Assembly (NCBI GenBank): GCA_963826795.1
Contig: CAWGYT010000008.1
Span: 248,001 to 312,000 of the forward strand
DNA: 64,000 nt
Direction: 5' to 3'
Origin: CAWGYT01 sp963826795
GTDB taxonomy: Bacteria; Planctomycetota; Planctomycetia; Pirellulales; Pirellulaceae
Part shown: in pieces, positions 55,288 through 64,000 of the stretch
Layout of the letters: each line of letters opens with the position of its first letter
How positions within the stretch are numbered: the stretch's first letter is position 1
Notes under the pieces: generated by a model
The model's database searches: none
What the model was told of the DNA's origin: nothing
The model's input: only the letters and a program-made list of their open reading frames with translations
Position numbers and translations under genes: made by a program

Positions 55288-56412
55288 TCAAGCTGCATCT
55301 CCCCGGACAATCTGGCAATAACTCTCGTAACGACGAACGTCCAAACGCCCCTCGGCCACGGCATGCTTCACCGCACAGTCTGACTCGTGCACGTGGGTGC
55401 AATTCGGGAACCGGCAAAGCGAGACAAACGGTCTCAGGTCACGAAACAGTCCCGCAACTTCTTCGGGAATGATATCCCATAGCTGAAATTGGCGAATGCC
55501 CGGTGTGTCGACGATATAACCGTCGTCTTGCAGCGGTACCAAACGCGCCGCGGTCGTTGTATGTCGTCCCTTTTCGGAATCCACACTCACCGCAGAAACC
55601 TTCAATCCCAGACCTGGCTCCAAGGCGTTGAGCATCGAGGTCTTGCCGACGCCGCTTTGTCCGACGACGACCAAGCGACGACCTCGGACTCGCTGCCGAA
55701 GACGATCGACGCCCCAACTCTGCTGAACGGAAAGCAGTAACACATCGTAGCCAGCTTGGCCATAAACACCGACGAGCGGCTGCAGATCCACGGGGTCGAT
55801 CAGGTCAATCTTGTTGATACAAACCAACGGACGAATTCCTGATTTCTCCGCGGTCAAGAGCAAGCGATCGATCAAGTTGGGCTTGAGCCCGGGCTCTGCC
55901 GCACTGCCAACGATAATCAGCTGGTCGATATTCGCGACGATCACGTGGCGCCGACCGCGACTCGTCCGGCACAAAACTCCGTGTCGAGGCTCCACGCGTT
56001 CAATGATTCCCTCGAGATTGCCCGCGGGCCGAAACAGCACCTGGTCACCCGCGGCTACGACGTTTCGCTGATCCGTGCTAAGCGTCTTCAGAACTCGTCG
56101 GGTAGCGCAGTAATAAATTGTCCCATCATCAGCTCGAACGGGATTTTGGAGACCGCCCACACTGAGAACCGTCCCTCGAAGACAGACGGATTCATCGACA
56201 TCCATCGACACGATCTCGCCCGTCGCGTCGCCCGTGACAATCACCGTTCGCTTTCGACTCAAGTCCCCTTTTCCACTGACACGCTCCGACCTTGCGGATT
56301 CGTCCGCTTCGAATCCATGATTTTGGTACTCACGTGTCAAGTCACTCTGGCGGACGCGCGGCTCGCGGTTTTTTCTAAACTCGGCCCGAATCTTCCGTTT
56401 CTTGCCAGACAT
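55288..56412 (-). CDS. rsgA: ribosome small-subunit-dependent GTPase RsgA
   Basis: A 374-residue circularly permuted GTPase with an N-terminal OB-like region (RGTVLSVGGLQNPVRADDGT). The motif order G4-G1-G3 is seen as NKIDLIDPVDLQ, GQSGVGKTSMLNALEPGLGL and DTPGIRQFQLWDI. The C-terminal Zn knuckle is CRFPNCTHVHESDCAV. RsgA matures the 30S subunit. The ATG at 56412, with GGAG upstream, is better than the frame opening at 56583. An N-terminal basic region of about 60 residues is added. Confidence 0.95.
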   Translation of the reverse strand: MSGKKRKIRAEFRKNREPRVRQSDLTREYQNHGFEADESARSERVSGKGDLSRKRTVIVTGDATGEIVSMDVDESVCLRGTVLSVGGLQNPVRADDGTIYYCATRRVLKTLSTDQRNVVAAGDQVLFRPAGNLEGIIERVEPRHGVLCRTSRGRRHVIVANIDQLIIVGSAAEPGLKPNLIDRLLLTAEKSGIRPLVCINKIDLIDPVDLQPLVGVYGQAGYDVLLLSVQQSWGVDRLRQRVRGRRLVVVGQSGVGKTSMLNALEPGLGLKVSAVSVDSEKGRHTTTAARLVPLQDDGYIVDTPGIRQFQLWDIIPEEVAGLFRDLRPFVSLCRFPNCTHVHESDCAVKHAVAEGRLDVRRYESYCQIVRGDAA

Positions 56413-56500
56413 CCGATTCTCCGGAGGAACGAAGGCCGTAAGTCGCTCGAGTACCTCCGCCGAAATCCCATCGGCGGCGCGAGCCCAGTCCAAGGGCGCC

Positions 56501-58507
56501 TTACGGAGACACCGAATCGTGCGCTGCGAGTTCGCCAGATGGGGTGAAATGGGTTTGGTCGCCGTGATGTATCGAGGGACCAATCAGGTCGATGATCTCT
56601 TTTTCCCCAAGCTCCTCTCGCTCGACCAGTGCACGTGCCAGCGTGTCAAGCTTATCCCGATTTTCGCCGAGTATCGACTGGGAACGCTCCGCAGCCTCGT
56701 GAAGAAGGCGAGCCACTTCGTCATCAATGATTTGCAGAGTATGCTCGCTGAACTGTCGCTGCTGATGAATCTCGCGACCTAAGAAAGGATCCTCGTCGCT
56801 CATTTTGTAGCTAACCGGTCCAAGCCGTTCACTCATCCCCCATTTGGTGACCATGCGGCGAGTCAGGGCCGTGGCGCGCTCCAAATCGTTTTCGGCACCA
56901 GCACTGAGCTCATCGTAAACCAATTTTTCAGCGGAGCGCCCGCCCAGTAGGAATGCCAGGCGATCGTAGAGCTCCGACTGGGCGATGTTCATTCGATCTT
57001 CCTCCGGCAACGTCTGCGTCACGCCCAACGCGCGGCCGCGGGGAATCACGGTCACCTTGTGAACGCGATCGGCACCCTTCGTCAACCAGGCAATCAGGGC
57101 ATGCCCGGCCTCATGGTACGCCGTCTTCTCCTTCTCATCGCCCAATAAGACTTCCTCCCGCTTGGGCCCCATCAACACCTTATCCCGAGCGTACTCGAAA
57201 TCTTCCATCGAGACTTTGGTTTTATTGTTTCGCGTGGCCCAAAGGGCGGCTTCGTTCACCAGATTCCGAATGTCAGCACCCGTCAGACCCACGGAACCTT
57301 CCGCAAGCCGCGTCAAATTGACATCATCCGCGAGCGGAACATCGCGGACGTGGACCTTGAACATCTCAATCCGCCCTTTTCGCGTGGGGCGATCGACCGT
57401 GATGTGTCGATCGAACCGTCCCGGCCGGAGCAGCGCCGGGTCGAGCACGTCCGGCCGATTCGTGGCCGCAATGACGATCACCGAGTCAGTTGGGGTGAAA
57501 CCGTCCATCTCGCTCAAGATCTGGTTAAGCGTCTGCTCTCGTTCATCATGGCCTCCGCCAAGGCCCGCGCCGCGTTGGCGACCCACGGCGTCAATCTCAT
57601 CGATGAAGATGATCGCCGGCGCACTCTCCTTGGCCTTCAAAAAAAGGTCTCGCACGCGGCTGGCACCCACGCCTACGAACATCTGGATGAACTCCGAACC
57701 GCTCACGGTGAAAAACGGAACGCCCGCCTCACCGGCCACTGCCCGAGCGAGCAGGGTCTTCCCCGTTCCCGGGGGCCCGTTGAGCAGGACACCTTTGGGC
57801 ACGCGGCCGCCGAGACGTTGAAAACGCTCCGGATCTCGGAGGAAGTCCACGATTTCCTGCAAATCGGCCTTGACACCCTCAAGGCCCGCGACGTCCTTGA
57901 ACGTGATCGGCGTCTCCGACGACTCGTAACGCTTGGCAGGGCTCTTGCTGAACCCCGACAGAAAACCACCGCCCATAATCTGATCGCGCGTCCGGCGGAA
58001 CATCGACCAGAGAAACACGAAAAGAAGGATGGGGAGCAGCAAGCTCAAGAAAGTAACGAACATGGCGGAGCGGTCGGAGGGGCGATCGTAGCTCCAATAG
58101 GGCAGTGCGTCCAGCAAACCATCCAACTCATCCCGCTCCCGGTCTCCCAGCCATTCCGGGATGATGACACGGAAGTTTTCATCTAGTTCGGCAGGCTTTT
58201 GATCCTCCGTCCTCGGCTGCTCGAGTTTGCCCTCGGAATTCGGCTCTTCGGGCGCGAGGGGCCGTTTTTTGAATCGACCCGCTCCGTCTCGGCCCTCGAA
58301 CCGCACAAACTCCACATTTTCCTTCTCAAGTTGCTCCTTGAAAAAGGCGTAGGTGATATGTTTTGTGCCGCTCGTTTGATTGGTCAGAAAAATAATACCA
58401 ATCGCGGCTAGGAGCGCGACCAGCACCCAGACATTCGGTCCCCCGGGCCGCGCGGAAGGCTTCTTCTCCGGGGCCGGCTTTTCGTTGTTTTGAGGCTCAC
58501 TTACCAT
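56501..58507 (-). CDS. ftsH: ATP-dependent zinc metalloprotease FtsH
   Basis: The 668-residue membrane protease has two N-terminal membrane segments (VWVLVALLAAIGIIFL and FVTFLSLLLPILLFVFLWSM), Walker A GPPGTGKTLLARAVAGEAGV, Walker B IIFIDEIDAVGRQRG, the SRH region NRPDVLDPALLRPGRFDRHI and the Zn site HEAGH. It degrades membrane and misfolded proteins. The periplasmic loop (about 55-140) is enlarged and charged. It is divergent from the Nudix gene. Confidence 0.97.
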   Translation of the reverse strand: MVSEPQNNEKPAPEKKPSARPGGPNVWVLVALLAAIGIIFLTNQTSGTKHITYAFFKEQLEKENVEFVRFEGRDGAGRFKKRPLAPEEPNSEGKLEQPRTEDQKPAELDENFRVIIPEWLGDRERDELDGLLDALPYWSYDRPSDRSAMFVTFLSLLLPILLFVFLWSMFRRTRDQIMGGGFLSGFSKSPAKRYESSETPITFKDVAGLEGVKADLQEIVDFLRDPERFQRLGGRVPKGVLLNGPPGTGKTLLARAVAGEAGVPFFTVSGSEFIQMFVGVGASRVRDLFLKAKESAPAIIFIDEIDAVGRQRGAGLGGGHDEREQTLNQILSEMDGFTPTDSVIVIAATNRPDVLDPALLRPGRFDRHITVDRPTRKGRIEMFKVHVRDVPLADDVNLTRLAEGSVGLTGADIRNLVNEAALWATRNNKTKVSMEDFEYARDKVLMGPKREEVLLGDEKEKTAYHEAGHALIAWLTKGADRVHKVTVIPRGRALGVTQTLPEEDRMNIAQSELYDRLAFLLGGRSAEKLVYDELSAGAENDLERATALTRRMVTKWGMSERLGPVSYKMSDEDPFLGREIHQQRQFSEHTLQIIDDEVARLLHEAAERSQSILGENRDKLDTLARALVEREELGEKEIIDLIGPSIHHGDQTHFTPSGELAAHDSVSP

Positions 58508-58527
58508 CGAGTCTCTCGTGGGTCATG

Positions 58528-58565
58528 CGACTGGCTAAAGTCCCGCCGACTGGCTAAAGTCCCGC
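58528..58565. repeat. tandem 19-bp direct repeat before ftsH
   Basis: CGACTGGCTAAAGTCCCGC occurs twice without a spacer (58528-58546 and 58547-58565), 21 bp upstream of the ftsH start codon on the reverse strand. It could be a slipped duplication or a paired protein-binding site in the ftsH leader. Confidence 0.85.
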
Positions 58566-58635
58566 AAGGGGCACCTAACATCCCGGCCTGTTTCCGCGTG
58601 AAATCGCTTCTTTCGTCCCCAAAATACCGGGGGGT

Positions 58636-58680
58636 GGGCCCCGCGTCGGATCGTTTCGCGGGTCCGATCCGACGTGGCCC
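58636..58680. other. large imperfect hairpin in the ftsH upstream region
   Basis: GGGCC at 58636-58640 pairs with GGCCC at 58676-58680, and CGTCGGATC at 58644-58652 pairs with GATCCGACG at 58666-58674, leaving a 13-base loop. This could be a terminator, a structured leader or an operator; no T-run follows. Confidence 0.7.
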
Positions 58681-59069
58681 ACAGCTGTCAATCAGGGCCC
58701 GTACTCTCTAGTCCATCCTTGCGGGCCGCAGGGAATTGTAAACCATCGGGTGAGATTTTTCGACGAGGGCTGACCGTCCGATCCGACCTTGAGACCGTCG
58801 CTTTCTACGACTCACCCCGATCCCATCGTAGCACGTCCAACGGGGACCTCGAAGGCAGCCTCCGCTTGGCGAGCCGACGCCCTGGTCGCTGCGGTCGCAT
58901 GAGCCCCACACGAATCGGCCCCCAATCGCAGATCCCCCCTCACCGTCTTGCGAGTCGTTTGAAGTCCGGCCGCCTCGTTCTGCGCGCTCGATGGGCATGT
59001 GTCCGACGCAGATGGGAACCTACCGCGGGGCCTGCCCAGCTGGAGACCGCAAGGCTACGATATGATATC

Positions 59070-59498
59070 ATGACATTTCGAGCTTCCCCCATGTCGAGCC
59101 GAGCGGGCGTGGTGGCGGTGGTCACTCGACAAGATGAGTTTCTTGTGATCCGTCGCTCCGCGTGCGTCCGGGCTCCGCGCGCGTTTTGCTTTCCGGGTGG
59201 AGGCCTGGAACGAGGCGAGACCGAACCCGCCGCTCTGCTCCGAGAACTTGAGGAAGAACTCGGGGCTCGGGCCCGCGCGGTGAGACGACTCTATGAGAAC
59301 GAGACGCCCAGCGGCACGCGACTTGGATGGTGGCTGACCCGGTTGGAAAATGAGAATCGGATGTGCCCCAACCCCGCCGAAGTAGAGTCGATCCACTGGC
59401 TTACAGAAGTTCAGTTGCGGCGACTGCCTGGGGTGCTTCCCACGAATCTGGATTTTCTGGATGCTTGGCGACGGGCCGAATTCGATCTGGCATTCTAA
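59070..59498 (+). CDS. Nudix hydrolase
   Basis: A 142-residue protein with an exact Nudix box GGLERGETEPAALLRELEEE followed by LGA (Gx5Ex7REUxEExGU). The preceding PRAFCFPGGG is typical. Nudix enzymes hydrolyse nucleoside diphosphate derivatives; the substrate is unknown. ATG 59070 is used, with ATG 59091 (MSSRAGVVAVV) as an alternative, and neither has a strong SD. Confidence 0.85.
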   Translation: MTFRASPMSSRAGVVAVVTRQDEFLVIRRSACVRAPRAFCFPGGGLERGETEPAALLRELEEELGARARAVRRLYENETPSGTRLGWWLTRLENENRMCPNPAEVESIHWLTEVQLRRLPGVLPTNLDFLDAWRRAEFDLAF

Positions 59499-59796
59499 GC
59501 CCGCCGCCGCATTCACCCGAATTCGATGCAAGTCGTTATACTTTAGGCTCAGCATCTCCGCCCGCAGCTTGCCAGCCCGGTCCTCATTCGGCAGCATAGG
59601 CGGGCGGCGTTTCGGGGCCTATCCGACGAAGCGCGGGCGGCGGTAGAGCGGGTGAGTCGGTCGGGGCGGCCTGCCACCCCGAATCGATTGGCGGAATGAT
59701 TCGCGTTCGTGCTTTGCCTCCGGCCGACTGCGCGAGACTCGTCGCCGCAAAATCGTCCTCAGCCGTTCACTATTGATCGCCGGGCAATCCGAATTC
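59499..59796. other. intergenic region before the cytochrome gene
   Basis: No gene, promoter match or repeat could be supported in these 298 bases. Confidence 0.5.
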
Positions 59797-62183
59797 ATGG
59801 GTCACAAGTCCACTTCTCGCTCGAACACACCACCCCGCAAAGGGCGTCGCATCCATCGTCGAACGATCCTCCGCGTCGTGCTGGGGGGCATCTTCCTTCT
59901 CGTCCCAGCCTGGCTTGTTGCCGACTGGTGGATCGGAATACCACCGGAAACCCAAGCCTCCTACGTCGGGCGTTCAGCGTGCATTCAATGCCACACGCGG
60001 GAGGCTCACCGATGGGAAGGTTCCCACCACGATCGGGCGATGGACCATGCGACCCCGGAGACCGTGTTGGGCGACTTTGACGACGCAACGCTGGAACACC
60101 ACGGTCAGGTGTCCCGCATGTTCCGCCGTCGGGGAAAATATTGGATGCATACGGAGGGCCCCGACGGTACCTTCGCGGACTTTGAAATCGCGTTTGTTTT
60201 TGGCGTCGAACCGTTGCAGCAGTATCTGGTCGAGTTCGAGCGGACGCCGGAGATGCCGGAGACCGAGCACGCGCGTCTACAGGTCCTGCGAGTTTCTTGG
60301 GATACCCATCGGAAACGTTGGTTCTACTTGGATCCGCCGGACGTCAAACAGCGGCTTTCGCCAGACGACCCGTTGCACTGGACGGGGCCGGCGCAAAACT
60401 GGAATCACATGTGTGCCAGTTGCCACTCGACCAACGTTAAGAAGGGATTCGATGTGGCCTCGCAAACCTATCACACGACCTTTTCAGAAATCGATGTAAG
60501 TTGCGAGGCATGCCACGGACCGGGCAGCCTGCATGTCGAAATGGCCCAGTCAAAATCGCTTTTCTGGGATCGGCACCGGAACTTCGGGCTCAAGCCCCTG
60601 AAGAGCGTCAATACGCAAGTCGAGATCGAAACCTGCGCGCCATGTCATTCGCGTCGCAGCATGATTCACGACTGCAACGGAACCGAAACGAGCTACTACG
60701 ACTGTTACGAAAGCGAGCTCCTGCGCCCTGAGACGTACTATCCCGACGGCCAGATCCTCGACGAAGTCTACGTGTACGGTTCGTTTCTCCAGAGCAAGAT
60801 GTATCACAAGGGAATTCGTTGCAGCGACTGCCACGATCCGCACACCACCAAGCTACGGGCCACGGGTAATCAAGTTTGTACCTCGTGCCATGCCCATCCG
60901 GCCGCCAAGTACGACACCTTCGCGCATCACAATCACGCGAACGGATCTAGCGGTTCAGCCTGCGTCGAATGTCACATGCCCGCCTCGCCTTTCATGGCCA
61001 TCGACCTCCGGCGCGACCATAGTCTGCGGATCCCCCGTCCGGATTTATCGGTCCGCTGGAACACGCCCAACGCCTGCACAGGCTGCCATCTTGATCCGAC
61101 CCGGCTTCCCTCCGCGGTCGCGACAACGCTGGAATACTATGCGGATTGGCTTGCCGCAGCTCGTGACGGAACGACGGAGGTTGCCCAGGAGCTGGCACGT
61201 CTGGACAAATGGTCGGCGCAATGGTGTCAGACTTGGTACGGCGATAAGCCGCGCCCGCATTTCGCCAATGCCTTTGCAGCCGCTTGGCGAGGAGAACAAG
61301 GCGCGGCAGACCAATTGGCCGAAGTGGCTTTGGACCGAGACACGGCGTCGATCGTGCGCGCCTCGGCCCTGTGGGAACTCTATCTCCAGTCCCCGATCCA
61401 AGCGGCGCCGCTGGCGACGAAGCTCCTCAGTCATCGAGATCCTCGCGTCCGCGCCGTGGCCGTCCGCTGCGCGGAGGCGCTGGCCCCTGCGCAACTCGTC
61501 GAAGAACTCGCGCCGAGACTTCGCGACCCCGTTCGGCTTGTTCGACGCGAAACGGCGGACCTCCTGGCGAGCGTGCCGCGGCGATCGCTAAAGCTGGAGG
61601 ATCAAAAAGCTCTGCGGCGAGCGACCGAAGAACTCATCGAAGGTTATCTCGTCAATGCGGACCAGTCCGGAGCGCATTTGGCCCTCGGGGTTCTGGCCGA
61701 GCGGCAGGGGCGATCGCCGGCGGCGATTGAAGCCTATCTCACGGCGATTCGTGTTCAGCCCTCGGTGACCGGTCCCCGCAGCAACCTAGCGCAGCTGCTC
61801 GAAAGACAGGGAGATCTTGGGACCGCCACGCGGCTCCGACAGGAGGAACTTGTGCTGTTGGCGCGGATGCGCGACTCGCACCCGACATTGGACCTGCTCA
61901 GTACCGCTATGGGCTCTCGCTCTATCTGAACAACCAGGCCGAAGCCGCAGTTCCGTACCTCCGTCGCGCGTGTGAACTCGAGCCACGCAATGCCGATTTC
62001 CAACTCGCGTTCGGCCTGCTCCTGGAACGGCTCGGAAGGTGGGATGAGGCCTGTGAGCGCTTGCAGCTGGTCGCCCAGATCCGCCCGGAAGATCTTAGCC
62101 TCGGACCGGTCCTCGAACGAATCCGGCAGCGACGAGATGCGGGGACCGACGTGCCCGAATCGCACAAGCGCAGCACGGATTGA
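59797..62183 (+). pseudogene. membrane-anchored octaheme cytochrome c with HEAT and TPR repeats, frameshifted
   Basis: After a basic stretch and a membrane anchor (VVLGGIFLLVPAWLVADWWI) there are eight CxxCH heme sites: CIQCH, CASCH, CEACH, CAPCH, CSDCH, CTSCH, CVECH and CTGCH. A HEAT-like part (DPRVRAVAVRCAEALAPAQL) and TPR-like repeats follow. The frame stops at 61929, but another frame continues as PAQYRYGLSLYLNNQAEAAV, then PYLRRACELEPRNADFQLAF, to 62183. One missing base near 61865 would join them (about 795 residues). Likely an exported electron-transfer protein or nitrite-reductase-like assembly; a TTG at 59773 is an alternative start. Confidence 0.85.
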
Positions 62184-62214
62184 GCCGGCTCATTCCACGC
62201 CCTGAGGATCACGC

Positions 62215-63084
62215 ATGTTCGGCCTCCTGAACCTCCACAAGCCGCCGGGAATTTCCTCCCGTCGCGCCCTGAACGATGTCCAGCGGTTGGTTCGACCAGA
62301 GAAGGTCGGGCACGCCGGGACGCTGGACCCGCTGGCCACGGGGGTACTCGTGGTCACCGTCGGCGCCGCGACCCGACTAACCTCGTACATCCAGCGCTGG
62401 CCCAAAAAATATCGCGGCACATTCCTCCTCGGGCGTTCCAGCGAGACCGAGGACATTGACGGATGCGTCGTCGAACTGCACAACTCGCCCGTCCCGAAAC
62501 AATGTGACCTGGAACGAGTCCTGCCGCAATTTCGGGGCGTCATCAGCCAACAACCTCCGTCGTTCTCCGCCTTGAAGGTGGACGGCAAGCGAGCGTACGC
62601 GCTAGCTCGGGCGGGAGAGTCGATCGAGCTCGCGGCGCGGATGATCACGATCTATGCCGTGACGATCACCCGTTATGCGTATCCCGAGTTGACGCTTGAG
62701 ATCGAATGCGGCAGCGGAACCTACATCCGCTCGCTAGGACGCGACCTGGCTCGGGCGGTCGGAACCGAGGCGGTGATGGCGTCGCTGGTCCGGACCGCGG
62801 TCGGACATCTTGAGCTTGCCAATTCGGTTTCACTCGACCAACTCAACTCAGCATCACTTCCCGCCCAACTATTGCCAGCTGCCGAGGCCACCCGCGACTT
62901 GCCGGCCGTACACCTGGATCCCCAACAGCTCCCACGCGTCGCCTGTGGCCTGGCCGTTTCCTGCCCCGGGCAATCCGCCCCCGAATTAGCGGGACTGACG
63001 GCTGACGGCGATCTGGCCGCCGTGCTTTCTCGGCAAGCGGCCGGTTGGTACCGTCCCAAACGCAACTTCATCGCGCGTCAGTAA
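62215..63084 (+). CDS. truB: tRNA pseudouridine-55 synthase TruB
   Basis: A 289-residue enzyme. FGLLNLHKPPGISSRRAL and VGHAGTLDPLATGVLVVTVG contain the motif with the catalytic Asp (GTLDPLATG). IECGSGTYIRSLGRDLARAV is motif III. It makes pseudouridine 55 in the T-loop of tRNAs. It begins 31 bp after the restored cytochrome stop. Confidence 0.95.
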   Translation: MFGLLNLHKPPGISSRRALNDVQRLVRPEKVGHAGTLDPLATGVLVVTVGAATRLTSYIQRWPKKYRGTFLLGRSSETEDIDGCVVELHNSPVPKQCDLERVLPQFRGVISQQPPSFSALKVDGKRAYALARAGESIELAARMITIYAVTITRYAYPELTLEIECGSGTYIRSLGRDLARAVGTEAVMASLVRTAVGHLELANSVSLDQLNSASLPAQLLPAAEATRDLPAVHLDPQQLPRVACGLAVSCPGQSAPELAGLTADGDLAAVLSRQAAGWYRPKRNFIARQ

Positions 63085-63356
63085 AGGCCGATCCACGACG
63101 CTCGGTTGATCGGCTCGATCGCATCCTCCTCTGACTTATCGCAGATCGAACGCGGTAATTTCGGCTCGACCGCTGTGCAAGTCTGCGGGCTGCGTCGACT
63201 CGGGTGGCTCGACAACAGGCGCCTCACGATCACTTCGTCCCCCAGCCGACAAAGAAGAGGGTGTAGACAGGAAACGTTCGGGGCAGGGACTGCGCCAGGG
63301 CCTCCGACAGTTCGACTGTCGGGTGGGACTTCGACTCTTGTTGGCTGAGCGCGTGC

Positions 63357-64000
63357 ATGACTATTTCGCGAAAACGAAGCGCCGATCTGCTCGGACTGGC
63401 CGTGCTGGCCGCGACGCTCTTCGTCCTGCTTTCGCTGATTAGCTACGATCCGGCGGATCCCGTCCCCGAATTGGTCGCTCCGCTCAATCGGATCTACCAA
63501 CCCGACGTCCTGGCCTACCCGCTTTACGACCAACCGCGGAACTGGTGTGGCAAGTTTGGAACCCTGGTCGCGGATCTGCTGTTGAGCAGCTTCGGATGGA
63601 GTGTCTACCTTGTCGTCGCCTCGATGGCGATCTTGTCGCTGGTAATCATCAGCCAGCGTTCGGTTCCCGGGCCATGTGTCCGGCTCGGCGGGTGGACACT
63701 TGCCTTGTTCGGCGTCTGCACAGTCATCGCGACCGTCGGCGGCGGAAGCTGGACGGGCCCCTCCATCGGTCCCGGAGGGTATGTCGGAGCCTTGGGACAC
63801 GGTCTGTTGAGCGAACATCTCGCGACACTCGGCAGCCTCTTGATTTCCATGAGCTGCATTGCGGGCGGAGTCCTGCTCTGTACTGACTACGTGTTGCTGC
63901 AGATCGCACGAGCCACGGCAAGTCGGGCCACAGCCAAGACGCTGGGCCGTCGCCCGCCGAAACTGGCCGCCGATGACCTGGATTCGGACAAAATGACGGT
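63357..64000 (+). CDS. ftsK: DNA translocase FtsK, N-terminal part, cut by window end
   Basis: An ATG at 63357 opens a frame that runs off the window (214 codons visible). It encodes MTISRKRSADLLGLAVLAAT then LFVLLSLISYDPADP, the start typical of FtsK/SpoIIIE, with three further membrane segments (VYLVVASMAILSLVIISQ; GGWTLALFGVCTVIATVGGG; LGSLLISMSCIAGGVLL). The motor domain lies beyond the window. FtsK pumps chromosome ends at the septum. The SD is weak (GAG). Confidence 0.88.
   Translation, partial: MTISRKRSADLLGLAVLAATLFVLLSLISYDPADPVPELVAPLNRIYQPDVLAYPLYDQPRNWCGKFGTLVADLLLSSFGWSVYLVVASMAILSLVIISQRSVPGPCVRLGGWTLALFGVCTVIATVGGGSWTGPSIGPGGYVGALGHGLLSEHLATLGSLLISMSCIAGGVLLCTDYVLLQIARATASRATAKTLGRRPPKLAADDLDSDKMT

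Larger units (their letters stand above)
58508..59069. other. 562-bp gene-free interval upstream of ftsH
   Basis: No gene is supported. The interval holds a perfect 19-bp tandem duplication at 58528-58565 and a long hairpin at 58636-58680, listed separately. The frame of the downstream Nudix gene is open to 58674 but lacks protein-like character before 59070. Confidence 0.55.

Noticed and set aside
57350..58186. 278-residue forward frame antisense to ftsH
   Set aside because: It is the complement of the highly conserved AAA+ domain and has no own signature.
63078..63818. 246-residue reverse frame opposite the start of ftsK
   Set aside because: It is antisense to the FtsK membrane domain, with Gln/Asp/Arg-rich shadow composition.

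Overview
The window is chromosomal DNA from a bacterium that looks like a member of the Planctomycetota, probably close to the Pirellulales. The evidence is a twin-arginine oxidoreductase of the Gfo/Idh/MocA type, a decayed DUF1559-type prepilin remnant, a multiheme cytochrome carrying HEAT and TPR repeats, a thin MotB-like stator without the canonical peptidoglycan signature, and many short conserved proteins of unknown function. No rRNA, tRNA, CRISPR array or intact insertion sequence was seen.

Layout. Bases 1-6760 hold metabolic and miscellaneous genes: a beta-propeller-like protein cut by the window edge, an iron-dependent alcohol dehydrogenase, a frameshifted Gfo/Idh/MocA oxidoreductase, an acetoacetate-decarboxylase-fold protein, two small envelope proteins, decayed remnants, and an SGNH hydrolase. 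Bases 7061-55237 are an almost complete flagellar locus. It has a forward rod/ring/hook-junction operon (flgF flgG flgA flgH flgI flgJ flgN-like flgK flgL), a reverse stator operon (motA and two motB-like genes), and a forward C-ring/export operon (fliN fliO fliP fliQ fliR flhB) followed by HDOD-GGDEF and PilZ genes. A long reverse operon runs flgB flgC fliE fliF fliG fliH fliI fliJ motE-like fliL fliM flhA, a small membrane gene, fliA and four uncharacterised genes. Then come nhaA, the reverse hook operon (fliK flgD flgE), a lone sigma-54 activator behind TPR genes, and flgM, flagellin, fliD and fliS. Bases 55288-64000 are housekeeping genes: rsgA, ftsH, a Nudix hydrolase, an octaheme cytochrome, truB and the start of ftsK.

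How it works together. Basal body, export gate, ATPase complex, rod, rings, hook, junction and filament genes are all present, with both regulatory layers. Class II control is suggested by the sigma-54 activator plus two good -24/-12 promoters, before flgF and before fliK, each with CGGAAA-type inverted elements about 110-130 bp upstream of the predicted start. Late control is suggested by FliA and FlgM. A diguanylate cyclase and a PilZ protein sit next to the export genes, which suggests c-di-GMP control of motility. No che genes, flhF/flhG, csrA/fliW or rpoN were found here, and FliM lacks the N-terminal CheY-binding peptide.

The most novel material is the set of accessory proteins in these operons: a TPR protein with an embedded secretin/TonB short N-terminal-like domain, a FlgO/FlgT/CsgG-like lipoprotein, a Cys-rich coiled-coil lipoprotein, small proteins around fliA, and paired MotB-like stators with degenerate OmpA-like domains.

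Six genes (the oxidoreductase, flgH, motB, flgM, fliD and the cytochrome) are each split by a single-base shift although both halves are well conserved. This pattern is best explained by consensus errors in the assembly. nhaA may be a seventh case.
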